From: Craspedostauros australis
Lineage: Eukaryota; Bacillariophyta; Bacillariophyceae; Mastogloiales; Achnanthaceae
Assembly (NCBI GenBank): GCA_026770025.1
Contig: JAMXDE010000007.1
Coordinates: forward strand, 372,001-436,000
Direction of reading: 5' to 3'
Length of the DNA stretch: 64,000 nt
The position numbers and the translations under genes are program-made. Below the pieces are notes generated by a model. It had not been told where the DNA came from, ran no database searches, and worked only from the letters and a program-made list of their open reading frames with translations. Positions 34,279 through 46,082 of the stretch are shown in pieces. Numbering within the stretch: the first letter of the stretch is position 1; each line of letters starts with the position of its first letter.

Positions 34279-36117
34279 ATGGTCAGCTCCGCCTTAGATC
34301 AACAACAACAACAGGCACCATGGCCAACCAAGGTGTTGGTCTCGACGTACGAGCAGTACGTGGCTTCCAACCAAAACAATGACGAGGTGGGGCAATTCCT
34401 GCTGCAACAGACACAAGATTCAGGTGCTGCAGCATTTGCATCGACGCCGGACGAAGACGTCCTCGTGGAATGGTTCGGATCCGCGTTTGACAACACCAGC
34501 CGACAGCAGCAATGGTGCACGTGCAGCGAAGCGATCTCATCCTCGTGTCACCAAAGCATGATGATCGATGACAAGCCCGTTTGGTGGTTGCTGCTGCGCT
34601 GGTGCAAGATGATGCTCTTCAAGATTGCGCGATCGTACAATGCTAAGCCCGTGCTGTTGATGATGATGCCGTTGGTGGTGGGCATCCTCGTTGGGTATTG
34701 CTTGGGAACGCGTCGGACGAACACCAAGCCAACCGGGCGCATGATTTCGACGTCCCTTCGCAGGGCGTGGGATGTCCTTGCGGGCCTTTCGCTGTGGGTG
34801 TTCCTGTTTGTCACGACGCAGGGCGGATCGCTCTTTCTGTCGACGGTGCGGTCCGATGATCTGACATCGACGACGGCGCGGTCGTCGGCACCGGCAACAC
34901 GGGATGCATCGACTTCCACCTCGACCTCCACTTTGGTGTGTCCCAAAATACCACCGGGCGTTGCATCCTCCACGTCGGACGGTGTCACCGCGGCCACGAA
35001 GCAACCGGCTGCCATTGATCCGCTGCTTGTTCAACGAGAAGACAACGTCCGATCCAACCTCCGCAGCGACGACGGCATGCGATGCGAAAGCGGCGTCGAC
35101 GCCGCCAAGGTCCCCAAGCACATCGCCGTCATCATGGACGGCAATCGTCGCTACGGGAAGGAAAAGTACGGCAGCGCCTCGCGCGGACATTGGGATGGCA
35201 GCGCCAAGCTGGTGGAATTCGCCAAATGGTGCATCGCCGAGAATGTCTCCTACCTCACGGTCTACGCCTTTTCGACGGAGAATTGGAACCGCGATCCTGC
35301 CGAGGTTGCGGCGCTCATGAAGATATTCATCCGGTACTGCGATGAGCTGCGCATCGAGGCATTGCAACGCAACATCAAGATCTGCGTGCTGTCGACGGAT
35401 ACGGTTCGGGTGAGTGCGCAGTGGAGTGGAGTGGAGTGCAACACAGCGCAGCGCAGTGGAGCGCAATGCAGCGGTCTTGTTCTTCCATGTGCAGCTACGG
35501 CATGGTGAAGGAGCGTGGTTATGTGTCATGTGATGGCACCATTCATGCCAGAAGGGGTCTTGCGAACGAGCCACTCTTTGGATCTCCGTACTCTATGCCG
35601 TGCCACCGTCCTCTCTTCAATTCAAATTCTCACCCATCTTCCCATCTGAAACACGACGACGCTTTGATTCGTTGCGATACTGAACTAACTCTCTTCCAAT
35701 CAAATATCACAACAGATACCCCAAGCTGTCAAGCAAGGACTCAAGCAGATGGTCGATGAAACCGCCCACTGCGAAGGTGGTTTGACGTTGAATATTTGCA
35801 TGAGCTACGGCAGCCGCGGTGAGATTGTAAATGCAGCACGTTCGGTCGCCACGAACGTCATGCAAGGCAATCTCGATGTCTCCAGCATCGACGAGGATTG
35901 CATTCAAGGCCATTTGCTGACGGCGCAACGTGGGGGCGACCCGGACATCCTCATCCGCACGTCAGGTGAACTGCGCATTAGTAACTTCTTGCTGTGGCAG
36001 CTGGCATACGCGGAGTTCTTCTTCATCGACAAGGCATGGCCCGCAATCGAAAAGGAAGACTTGGTGGAGGTGATACGGTCCTTCGCGAATGGTCGGAAGC
36101 GACGGTTTGGGAAGTAG
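34279..36117 (+). CDS. cis-Prenyltransferase (undecaprenyl/dehydrodolichyl diphosphate synthase family)
   Basis: Two exons, 34279-35409 and 35716-36117, join in phase 0 to give 510 residues. The catalytic domain starts at about 280 with HIAVIMDGNRRYGKEKYG (Asp287 is the catalytic Asp), continues with TVYAFSTENWNR, and ends with the C-terminal signature DILIRTSGELRISNF and LLWQLAYAEFFF (about 453-479). All motifs are intact. The enzyme adds IPP units in cis to an allylic diphosphate, making dolichol or another long polyprenol carrier for glycosylation. Residues 1-270 are unusual: a Gln-rich start, two hydrophobic segments (LLMMMPLVVGILVGYCLG and LAGLSLWVFLFVT) and a Ser/Thr-rich linker, suggesting ER or plastid-envelope anchoring. 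The exact start is uncertain, since 34198 is an in-frame alternative. Confidence 0.92.
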
Positions 36118-37166
36118 TGCGGGAAGGCACTGTGTGGTGCATGCTCTACACGACAAGGCAATTGTAGAATTTTACACTATCGAGTAGATTATGCCATTTG
36201 ACATCTCCTCACCACCCAAGCGTACTCTCCACAAGTATGCAAATGTTCTATGCACGTTGTGCTGTCCCATTGCATGTATTGGGAGGGACGTATACAGTAC
36301 CATACCCGCACATCCAGGAGATCACGAAAATAAATGGAACTGTCGCGAGCATGGCTTTCGCCTGACAATTCCAATCACATCAAGCCGCCAGTACTCTGGA
36401 GAGATGACGAATGGGCAGAATGTGCAGATTCATTGACTCTATACTCGTACGGGTGAGAAGAGTAATGTGGGAATGTGTACACATCACTATCAAATGTAGA
36501 GCATGGTAGGGTAGGGTAGCATGGTTTATGGATTTGTGCTATCGTATTATTTACATCGTTGCGATCGGCTGCAGGACAAATAAAGAAGAAAGTGGAGGCG
36601 GCACCGGCGTGCGAGTAGACCGACGGTTTGCGGTCGTCTCTGCCCCCAAAAGTAGATGTGACTACTACATGTACATGTGTGCTTGGCGGTTGGTGCGTGG
36701 TGTGGTATGAGCCGAGGTGCTCTGCTTGTGTTTGCACTGGTGTGGATGGCTTGTGCGATGACGGTGGTGACGATGGTGGCGTTCACCATCACGCAGATCT
36801 TCGCAGAAGAGCAACAGGAATAGAAACGTACGAGTATGTGCAGATATGAAAGTTCCTGGTGCTGAGTGAATCGAGTTGATGGACGACGATTCATCTTTGT
36901 GAATGTGCATATGTTCACTAGCGTGATGGATCCTTGTCGTGATGAGCCAAGCACGCAGCTAAAGGATCATGGCCTCCTTGTGGATGGGCCATGGCGTTGC
37001 TAATCGATCTGCCCATCGCTGTTACATGGCCAGTGCTCGCATAGCAGCGAAACGAGGGGCATTGGTTTGAGTGGAAGCCTCGACTTCCAGCGCCTTGGAA
37101 TGATGACGTCCCGCCCTTCGCACGCACTTGTTCGATAACAGTGTGGGACCATCACGATGCGTCTCC
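36118..37166. other. Convergent intergenic region
   Basis: Lies between the stops of the cis-prenyltransferase and the bHLH-PAS gene. TACTCGTA/TACGAGTA occurs at 36442 and 36829, and AATAAA-like words occur near 36329 and 36578. No gene seen. Confidence 0.5.
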
Positions 37167-39424
37167 TTATTCGTCATGAACTGGCGTCAGGGCGTAGTCG
37201 AAGAACTTGGCTCGTCCGTGAGAGCTTCGGACCAGTGCGACATTGAGCCGGATCTATCCATGGGGCGAATATCGTAGTGGTTGTGTTGAGGTTGTGTTTT
37301 TGTTGACATGCAGTTGTGCGCAAGCGTTGATCACCATCCAGGAAGAAATGGGGGAAGGTGAACAAGAGAAAGTTGAACGGAGAGACAGAGATTGAATGTG
37401 CGATTGTTAGTTTGGATTCGGGCAAGAGAAAAGATCAAATATGAAGCGATAACAGGGTGATTCTTCTTGCGAGCAAAGCTCTGTGCGGTTGCATCCGAAG
37501 GGCCGTCGATCCAGTGTCGGTGCTAAAGCGCGAACAAGGAGCTTACCTTCTGGTCGGGATTCCTGCTGAACCGGACGATGCCACTCCAAAAGTCGTCCTC
37601 AGCAATGGTGGATGCTGCGGTTTGCGGGTCCACCGACTGGGATTCCTCTCTGCCGGGCTTCTGTAGGATGTTGCTCATGGCAGTGAAGACATTATCCATA
37701 TCCTCGCGGCATAGCAGGTTGAAGAGCGAGAGGTTCGTTGGATTGACGCGTGCTGCCGTTGAAGATGCGCCTTGCGCGACACTATGTTGGTGTTGATTCG
37801 GCTGTGGCTCCTGTTCGTACGTGGGCGATGACGACACCATGTCGGGATGCCCCGACAGGTCTCCTATCGATGCGCTGTTGGGCATGTTGGCGGCCTCTTC
37901 GGGGAGAAGTACGGAGCGGCTGATGCCGGTGAGGTTTTCGAACTCACGGTTGCAGTCCATGAACCTCCCGTCGACGCTGGCGATGGCGAGCGGGATGCCG
38001 CAATGCGTGAAGATGCTCTTGTAGTCCACGCCGCTGACCTGCAGCAGTTCGTCGGCGGCTTCGGCAAGCGGCGTTGCGGCGGCCGCTGCCACGGAAGATG
38101 TGGCGTCAGAGGAGGACTGGGGGTTGTTCGGTTCCATATCGCTCGAACCCGATATCGAGGAGTTGGTCGTGGTTGTGGACGGCAGGTACCTCTGGTTAAC
38201 GAGGTCGTTCGTGGTGGAGATCGTATCGAGGAGCTTCTTGTGTTCTTGGTCGAGGCTGGCGGACTTGTTTTGGAGTTGCTTGATGTACTCGGCAACGGTG
38301 ACCAACGTCGAGTACTTGTCGGGCTTGAATTGTATGTTGGCAGATTCCAGGACAACGCGGAGCTCGGCAATCTGGTGCGTGATCTTGTGAGCTCTCTGTT
38401 GTTCTCTGAAGTTGCGGTCCTGTCTCTTTCGGACATGGCCGCCCTCCTCTTCGGGGACCTCCACCAGGCTGTTTCTGGATCGCTTGCGGGATGATGACGA
38501 CGACGATACGGACATTGCGGATGATGACTTGCTCATGTGTGTGCCCCGGCTTTTGGCGGACTTGTGCGACGAGGCGACGGAGCCACCGCTTCGGCTGCCT
38601 CGTTTCTTGACCGACCGGGAGCTGACGCTGACGGTGGAGGGCATTGTTGCGGTTTGCTGCAGCGGCGTTGACGTCGGTTCGAAGCCTCCCTGGTGCGGCA
38701 TAGGTGTCATGGCTACAACCGTGCCTTGGGTAGACGCGGGTTGCATCGGCGGGAAGCCGTATCCTGCGGAGAACTCCGATTCCAGCAATCCTGTCTGCGG
38801 TGGGTGCGTTGGATGACCCTGCAGATGCTGTTGCTGGTGCTGTTGTGGCTGCTGCTGCATCGGAAGCTGTTGATGCATCTGCTGCTGATGCTGCGGCATA
38901 GATTGCATTTGTGTGTGCGTCTGGGCTTGAGCGTGCGGTTGCATCTGCTGCATCTGCATCTGCGGCTGATGCTGCTGCACGATGATGGGCGCAGTGGGCG
39001 GCTGCGGCAGACCAACCGGGACGGGACTCGTCATGTCAGGAGTCTGCCCAGGGAGGTTGTTTTGAGTGATGGCATACTGCACGTACGGAACCCCTGAAGG
39101 CGTTGGTGTTGGTGCTCCGTTTGAGGTGAGCAGGCCTTGCGAAGGCACCGAGGCGATGGTCTGCAGTTGCGGGTACATGCTCTGTTGCGGCGGCTGCTGT
39201 TGTGGCTGCTGCGCCTGTTGTTGACACTGTATTTGGTGCTGTTGATGGTGCTGTTGATGTTGTTGGTTCTGCAGCTGGTGCCTGTGGTGATCGATGGCGG
39301 TAACGGGAGCAGGTGTTTGGACCGAGACTCCCATGAAGGGGTCCTGTGATGGTGAGATCCCTCCACCGAGATGCTCGCTGTCCAGCAGGGCATCCAGAGA
39401 TGCGTTGAAGTTGATCTCGTCCAT
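37167..39424 (-). CDS. bHLH-PAS transcription factor (bHLH1/RITMO1-like), minus-strand partner
   Basis: Exons 39424-37547 and 37253-37167 join in phase 0 to give 654 residues. The last exon is recovered because it completes the PAS core (NVALVRSSHGRAKFFDYALT) and ends with a stop. Residues 1 to about 300 are Gln/His/Pro-rich, a likely activation region. A basic Ser/Arg stretch precedes the bHLH domain, whose basic part is RNFREQQRAHKITHQIAEL, followed by KYSTLVTVAEYIKQLQ. One PAS domain follows after a Ser-rich linker (IFTHCGIPLAIASVDGRFMD). It should bind DNA as a dimer in the nucleus. Diatom bHLH-PAS proteins include the circadian regulator RITMO1 (bHLH1a) and its neighbour bHLH1b; I cannot say which of the two this is. 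The start at 39424 (MDEINFNASLDAL) gives an acidic helix and is preferred. Confidence 0.92.
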
Positions 39425-42400
39425 TGTGTCCTTGTGAGTTGGCCACTTGGCTACTTGGGCGGTTCGTTGGCTCGTTCGCTTGCTCGGCCTTCGCACCTCT
39501 GCCTGTGCTCTTGCGTGTACTTCCCTGCGCAGCGGATGTCCTTGTTGCTGTCTCTGTGACTGGTCTAGTTTCCTCTTGTTGGCCTGTGATGCTGTGGCGT
39601 GCCAATACGTAGAAGTCGTGCTGTGGGGTACGTCGAATGTTGCAAACAAGCAAGCAAGCACACAAGAGCGCAAACAGAACGGTGCTTAGTTGTGGCAACG
39701 CTTGGTTCGGCTCAACGATGGCGATTGCGCAGCGGTGTGGGTGTGTACGCGTCTGGCGGGGCTGCTTGGATGGTGGCGGCGATGCTGCTGCTGCTCGTAC
39801 AGTTGTTGAGGCTCTGCTAGTGTGTGCTCAATGGTGAGACTCCTGTTGGGCAGCGGATGGATGGGTGGATTGACCGGAGGAGGGAGATGTGGTTTGCGCG
39901 CCAAAGATGCTGCCAGTCTCTTCGGTGTTGCTATTGTGGATGATGCGGTACGCGGCAACGTAGGCGTTTTTGGTCTTTCGCTTGGTTGAGCTTCAGCCTT
40001 TTTCGTTTCGTTTCTTGTTGTGACGTTGCCTTGCCTTGCCTTGCGCCTTGCCTTGCGTTGGGTTGCTGGTCCTCTCGCTTGGGAGGGTGGTGTTTGGATG
40101 CTTTGCCTTCGAGAAGGGTTGTTGGGATCTTGTTGCCGATGATGGATGAGGTGATGAGATGATAGATGATAGATGATGGGTGATGGGTGGTTGCAGTCAG
40201 CGTCCCGGAGGTTCTGTTCTCTTTAGATTTCCCGGCGGTGTGGCTGTTGTCGATAATGATGATGATGAAGCTGCTGCTGCTGCTGATGCGGAGGAGTGAT
40301 GATCACTCCACCAATACTTCGTTTGCCTGTTTTTCGTTTGCTGTCGACTGTACTCCGATCCGCTCTGGTACTATTTCTACGTGAAAAAGCACTGATTGTA
40401 CTCTCACTGCTGCGTCATGCAGATGGTGTTCGTCAATTTGCGTTCGTTTCGCTGCGGCGCGCTGCTGGGGGTGTGTGGCAGTGTCGTGTCGCCAACGTCG
40501 TTGTTGCACAGAGTTCGGGTGATACTCTGCCAGGCTACAACCGCGGTGAACGCCGTGCAACACCAACGCAACAACACTCGCCGACTTCACCCTTTTTGAT
40601 TGTGGTGTTGCCCTTTGGTTTCCCTACGAAGTGTACCTTGGCGTGGCACTTGCACTTGCCACGCTCACCATCTGACTTTGTTGCTGTTAGGAATACAATG
40701 ATAATTCTGATTGGCCAGAATCAGCTGGTTGCCACTGACGTGGTTCTTCCTTTCCAACGGAGGATCTAAGTAGATCCATGACAAACTGCAACAACGTTAA
40801 GCGGAAACGTCAAATCGTCCAGTTGGAAGTGCAACAGTTCCCAAAAATGCAACGTGCGAGCAGAACCAGCGAAGAACCCCGACGAGGCAACGATCTGCGA
40901 GTCATCTCACGTCACGAGAAGGCTTTTCGAGGGACTGGTTTTGACCTTTTGAGTTGGTTGGTGCGACGGTCGGTCTGCAAATGACAACGACAGGGAGGCC
41001 ATTGATTTTGAGCGTTCGTGGAGTTCAGAAGGTCGAACGCGTATCTCTGATTGTCCGTGTCGTGTCCGCAGCATGCCACGTCGGTCGTGGCTGCAACATC
41101 CGTCCAATGATACCACGGCAGCGGACTTCCACCACGGTTTAGCTCAACACGGTTCGTAGAGTTCGCACAGAGGACTTCGTTCGAACTGGAAGCTAGTTTC
41201 ATTTTAAGTAGGCTTACGTAAGAGCACGGATCTCATCGTGCTCTTTCCTCGGCATCACCACACTCTGTTCCACCCACTCCACACCATGGCATACCATACC
41301 ATGTCGTGCCATCCCATGAGATCCCTGTTGCTCTCTACATCATGTACGACCATGTGAAACGAAAGAGAGCCATCACCAACATTCAACACATGAGTCGCGA
41401 GTACGAATACTCCACAATGCACATGCGCGTTCCCTATTGATTGCAAACGCAAAGTAGCAAATTGAAGACAATACGATACGGAGTTATGGTACTATATCGT
41501 ACGCCAGAACAGAGGCTCTGTGGTGTACTATATCCCATTTGCTCCAGCCCAGTCCTCAGAATGGCACTTCGTCGATATGCCCAGCTATCATCTGCCACCA
41601 TCACGATTCCACCATTCTGTATGATCTGCGTGCAAGAACTCGGATCATCAATCCTCATACCGCGCCGTACATACTCATGCCACAGCTCATGATGCTCTGG
41701 CACCAATCGACCCAGCCTTCCTCTCCACAATCATGAGCAACACTACATTCAACAGTATAGCCTGCTATTGCCTTTCTTCCCAATACCGCATCGTCGCCTC
41801 CGATGAGTCAGCAAGGGGCTTCCGAAGTTCCCAGTTTGAGGTTGGTTGTTTGAAGCAGGCAGCTGGGTTGGGACGAGCTCGTCCAATCATAATGACGTCG
41901 CGAATTTCGTCGTAGAATTGAACGTGATTTTCTCAGTAGGCACGACGCTCGCAGATGTCACTGGAGGCCACGTCAACGGGTGTTCGTACATTTGACAGGA
42001 AGCAAAGTTGCTGTTGTGTTGTGCGCACGATTGTGTGTATCGTGTTCGCTGGGATGGTTGGGCGCGTACGAGGTTTGCGCTGCGTGTGGTCTCGCACGGG
42101 CTGTACTATCGATTGTTCGCAACGTCACTTCGTGTGTGCTCATCTTGCCTGTGGTTGAGGAGACGGCGACGGAGACAACGAAAAACGGCTGTTTTGCGGC
42201 AACCCGGACAGCTGATGAAAGACACACCTCCACGCGCAACCGCCCACATCACGATCCGCACCATCTGCAGCCATCCTTTGGGTATCATCCACATCAACCT
42301 GCGCGCGCGTCTTCCGAATAAGAGCTATACCCAACCGACATCATCGGCACGAGAGACAGCTTCCCAGAGAGTCGTTCACATCTCTTGGCCTCAATTCCAA

Positions 42401-42935
42401 TCATCGCCTGCAGCAGCCGCATCACTGACATCCATCGCAACAGAGGACGCAGTTTCCGGAGCACACAACACCATTCGCTGCTCAGCAAGAAGGGGGTCGC
42501 CTCGGGACAGCAACCGTATCGGCAAAGAGAGAGAGCGTCCATCGTCGTGGAAGTATCCGCACACACTCGTGCTGCATTGCAGAGAGCACTTGACCACAAG
42601 CACAGCAGAGCCCAACAGAATCAGTTTGGCAAACCAGTCCCAGGGCGTCACTCAGTTCAGACAAACAAGGAGGACAAGGAGCGCGCACCATAGACGAGTT
42701 GCGTTTTGAATCAGCAAGACGCGTTGGTGCAATTGGCGCACTCTGCGGATATCCCCACTGACGCACTTTCGACGGATCTGTGAAGGCCAGCCTTGCTTCA
42801 GCGACGAACCTGCAAATCGAAGACCGAGGCAGTTGGACTTGTAGGCATCGGCCTCTCTCTCTCTCTTCTCTGTGCTTCGCGAGACGCCACTCTGCAAGGA
42901 GAGTCTATACTCGACCCCATATTCGCAGCAAAGAC
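39425..42935. promoter_or_regulatory. Shared 3.5 kb upstream region of the two bHLH-PAS genes
   Basis: A long non-coding stretch between two outward-pointing transcription factor genes. It holds TTGCC pentamer repeats (40026-40056), GAT/GATG runs (40139-40185, 40255-40275), CCATA-like words near 41280-41300, and CA-rich leader-like sequence before 42936. Promoters for both genes, long 5' leaders and possibly leader introns are expected here. No protein gene is supported. Confidence 0.5.
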
Positions 42936-45345
42936 ATGAGCATGAGTGGGACGCATCACCAGAACGCTGCGTCGAGCTTGACAGGTCACCATCAGGCGCA
43001 GCAACAGCATCAACAACAGCAGCAACAGCATGTTCGCATCCAGGGACATGTGCAGATCCAACCTCAGCAGCAGCAGCAGCAACAGCCACAACAGGTAGCA
43101 GGGGCGCCATCAAACGGAGCTGTGCTGGATCTGTCCTCGTTGGAGCATCTGCAAGCGCATGCGGTGCAACTGTCGGCTTCGGCTGGCCTCACCTCCATGT
43201 CCAACGGGGCCAACCCCGCAACAGCGAACGGTGGCGTGCAGTACCAGCAGTCTCCCATTTACCAGCATCATCAACAGCAGCAGCAACGGCAACAACAGCA
43301 GCAGACGAATCTCGGAGCTCCCGCCACGGCCCCAGCGCCTGCCCACCAGACGATCGCGGCACCAGCAATGCACGGTCTCAACCCACAGGCCCCTGCTCAG
43401 CTCGCACCGCAGCCAATCATCCCGCAAGTCCAGCAGCAGCAGCAACAGCCTCGGCAAGTACAACAATGGAAGGCGCCACCATCACAACAACAGCAACAGG
43501 TGCAACAACAATCGCTCCTCCCCAAGCACTCCAATGCTGCGGCTGCAGCAGCAGTGGCGGCAGCTGCCGCGGCGAATCCATACTTGTACCTGCAACCTCA
43601 GATGATGGCCGCAGCGGCTGCGGCAGCTGCTGCTGCAGCGAACGGATTGCAACCCATTTCGGCGGCCCCTGCTCAATCACCCTCCAATGGAAAGCATGCG
43701 ATCGCCGCCGCTCCTCCGCCCACCACCATTCCAATCGCACCTCCCGCTGCACCTCAGATCCAGGCCGCGCCATCAGCTCCTGGGACTGCCGCAACCCAAC
43801 CGCCGGCCTTCCTCATCCCAAACCCCGTCGTCGGCCAGCCACCAAAGACGAACGCACCGCTTCACTTTGGCAACGCGCCCATATTCCCAACAACGGCAGC
43901 AGCGGCCGCCGCGGCTGCCTCCATCCTTCCGAACCACCTCGTGCCACATTTCACCTCCATGGTTGCTGCTAATTCGGCCGTGGCGGCAGCGGCGCAACAG
44001 CAAAGAACGACGCCGATCATGCCACAGCCGACTCCAGCCGCGCAAATCAACCACGCCGCAGCGGCGGCGGCAGTTGCGGCGGCTGCTGCGGGAGCAACAA
44101 GCGGAGTCAAACGGCAGGCGAATCTCATTGCGACTGACACCAACAACCCTTCCATCACTCCCACGTCAACCACAACCGATCGCACGGGCGGTGCTGCCAA
44201 TAAGAAGCGACAGTTGGCACCGTCCGTCATTCCGTCCTCCACGAACCATGCCAATGGAACTGGCGCCACGACGACACCATCATCCCAGCGTGGATCTTCT
44301 CCGCACCATACAGCGCAGACACCACAAGAGCACCATCATCAGCAGCACCATCATCTCCACCAACAACTGCCACAAGGCATGGGTGGCATGGGGATGGTGC
44401 CCAATCTGAGCAGAATGGAGTTGGAGAAAATGTCACCCACAGACCGTCGGCGTCACGAGCGCAACCTGCGCGAACAGCAGAGATCGTCCAAGATATCCAA
44501 CCAGATCAACGAACTGCGCGACGTCCTGTCGGAATCGAACGTGCCCTTCAAACCCAACAAGTACTCCATCCTCCTCAGCGTCGTGGAATACATCAAGCAA
44601 CTGCAATCGCGAGCGATCATGCTCGATGCAGAACACCAGAAGCTCATCATGACCATCCGCCAAACCAACGAGATGGTCAACGCGGGTGCGACGCCGAGCT
44701 CGGCGGAAGAATCCATCAACACCGCCAGCCGCAACGGCAGCCTACCGCACCAAGGACACGACTCCGACATGCTCTTCGTTCAGGGTCTGGACTACCAATC
44801 CTTGTTCGACCAATGCCCCGCCGCGCTGGGCATCGCCGCCTTGGACGGGCGGATATTGGAGTGCAATCCGGAATTCCAAATCCTAATGGGCCTCAATCGA
44901 GACGATCTCCTCAAGCAGAGTCTCTTCAACCTCGTCAAGCATCATCAGGAAATATTCGGTGCCATGGCAGAAATGCTCAAGAGCGCCGAAAACGCGAAGA
45001 AGCTGGGGCAGTTGATGTTGCAAAATACGGCCGAAACCGTCAAGAGCCGACATTGGAGCGGACCAGTCGTGTCGAAGCGTGATAAGCAGGTGAGCGGCGC
45101 ATGTGTGTTGGATGTGCGTATGTATATGCACGGTAGAGCATTGCAGTGTGTACGTTTGGCTTTGAACATGAACTTGCAGAGGACCTCTTTCTCACGCACT
45201 TGCTTTCTTCGCATCCTTTGATTTGAAATATTCTGCGTCTCCATCAAACCACTTTCATGTGCCACAGTTGCTGATGAACATCACGCTCACGCTGGCATCG
45301 GATGGCAATCCCAAGTTTTTCAGTTGTGCATTGACTACCGTCTAA
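42936..45345 (+). CDS. bHLH-PAS transcription factor (bHLH1/RITMO1-like), plus-strand partner
   Basis: Exons 42936-45089 and 45268-45345 join in phase 0 to give 743 residues. The last exon supplies the end of the PAS core (LLMNITLTLASDGNPKFFSC). Residues 1 to about 470 are dominated by Gln runs and long Ala runs with Pro, probably disordered activation or condensate-forming sequence. The basic part of the bHLH is RRRHERNLREQQRSSKISNQ, followed by LRDVLSESNVPFKPNKYSIL and VVEYIKQLQ. The PAS domain contains LFVQGLDYQSLFDQCPAALG, then GIAALDGRILECNPEFQILM. It sits head-to-head with a related gene and shares its intron position. The first ATG of the frame is at 42936. Likely nuclear, and possibly a dimer partner of its neighbour. 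Confidence 0.93.
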
Positions 45346-46082
45346 ATGGGTCCGGCACGGATCATGTGGAAGCATGATCAGGCGCTCCCGTGAGTTGATG
45401 AAGCGAATTGTCCGGAGTGGTACACAGAAGCTAGCGACATCCAACGCCCTATAGTACCCACCGAACGCGCTCGGATGGTTCACTGTGATGGATCGTTGTT
45501 GATGGTGCCATACTCGTGCTCCGCCACAAATAACCAGTCCCAATCCAAATGCAGTGCCAACACCATGAAGCAAGTGACGGAAGATGATGCACACCACCTC
45601 CATTCTTTGGGACTGGCGACAAACAACGATTGCGGAAGGGGGAAAGATCGCAGTACTCGTATGTATGCACCAAATGCACACTTCCAAATAAACTTGTACC
45701 ATCCATCTCTCCATGAACATACCACGAGCACATTACTCTATTATACAAATAAAACACGCCTACGTATCTGTACACACCAACCGTTTCGTAGTCACTTCTC
45801 GAATGGGCAAGTGTACTCCAAACAGCATCATCCTCTTGCAACTGGGTCTGAATGCTCGTGTGCCCAAGATCTGCTGAATGCCATTCTGCTGCTCGCTTGG
45901 TTCCAACGAAGGAGGAAGAATGGCGGGAAATCAGCGGAATCAAGATGGTGGCATGGTGGTGGTATCTTTGGTTGAGAACACCACCCGGTCCGCACTTTGC
46001 GCCAAAAACAAGCCTGCCACGCCTCAAGCACACAACCATAACCATAACGTTGACTCACTGATTCGCTGCAGGACGAGGACTG
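45346..46082. other. Intergenic region
   Basis: No gene supported. AATAAA-type words near 45689 and 45750 and TACTCGTA at 45654-45661. An upstream exon of the RNase H gene is possible but not visible. Confidence 0.45.

Noticed and set aside
43417-44770. Long antisense and alternate frames inside the plus-strand bHLH-PAS gene
   Set aside because: They mirror CAG/GCN repeats coding Gln and Ala runs. The bHLH and PAS domains are only in the called frame.
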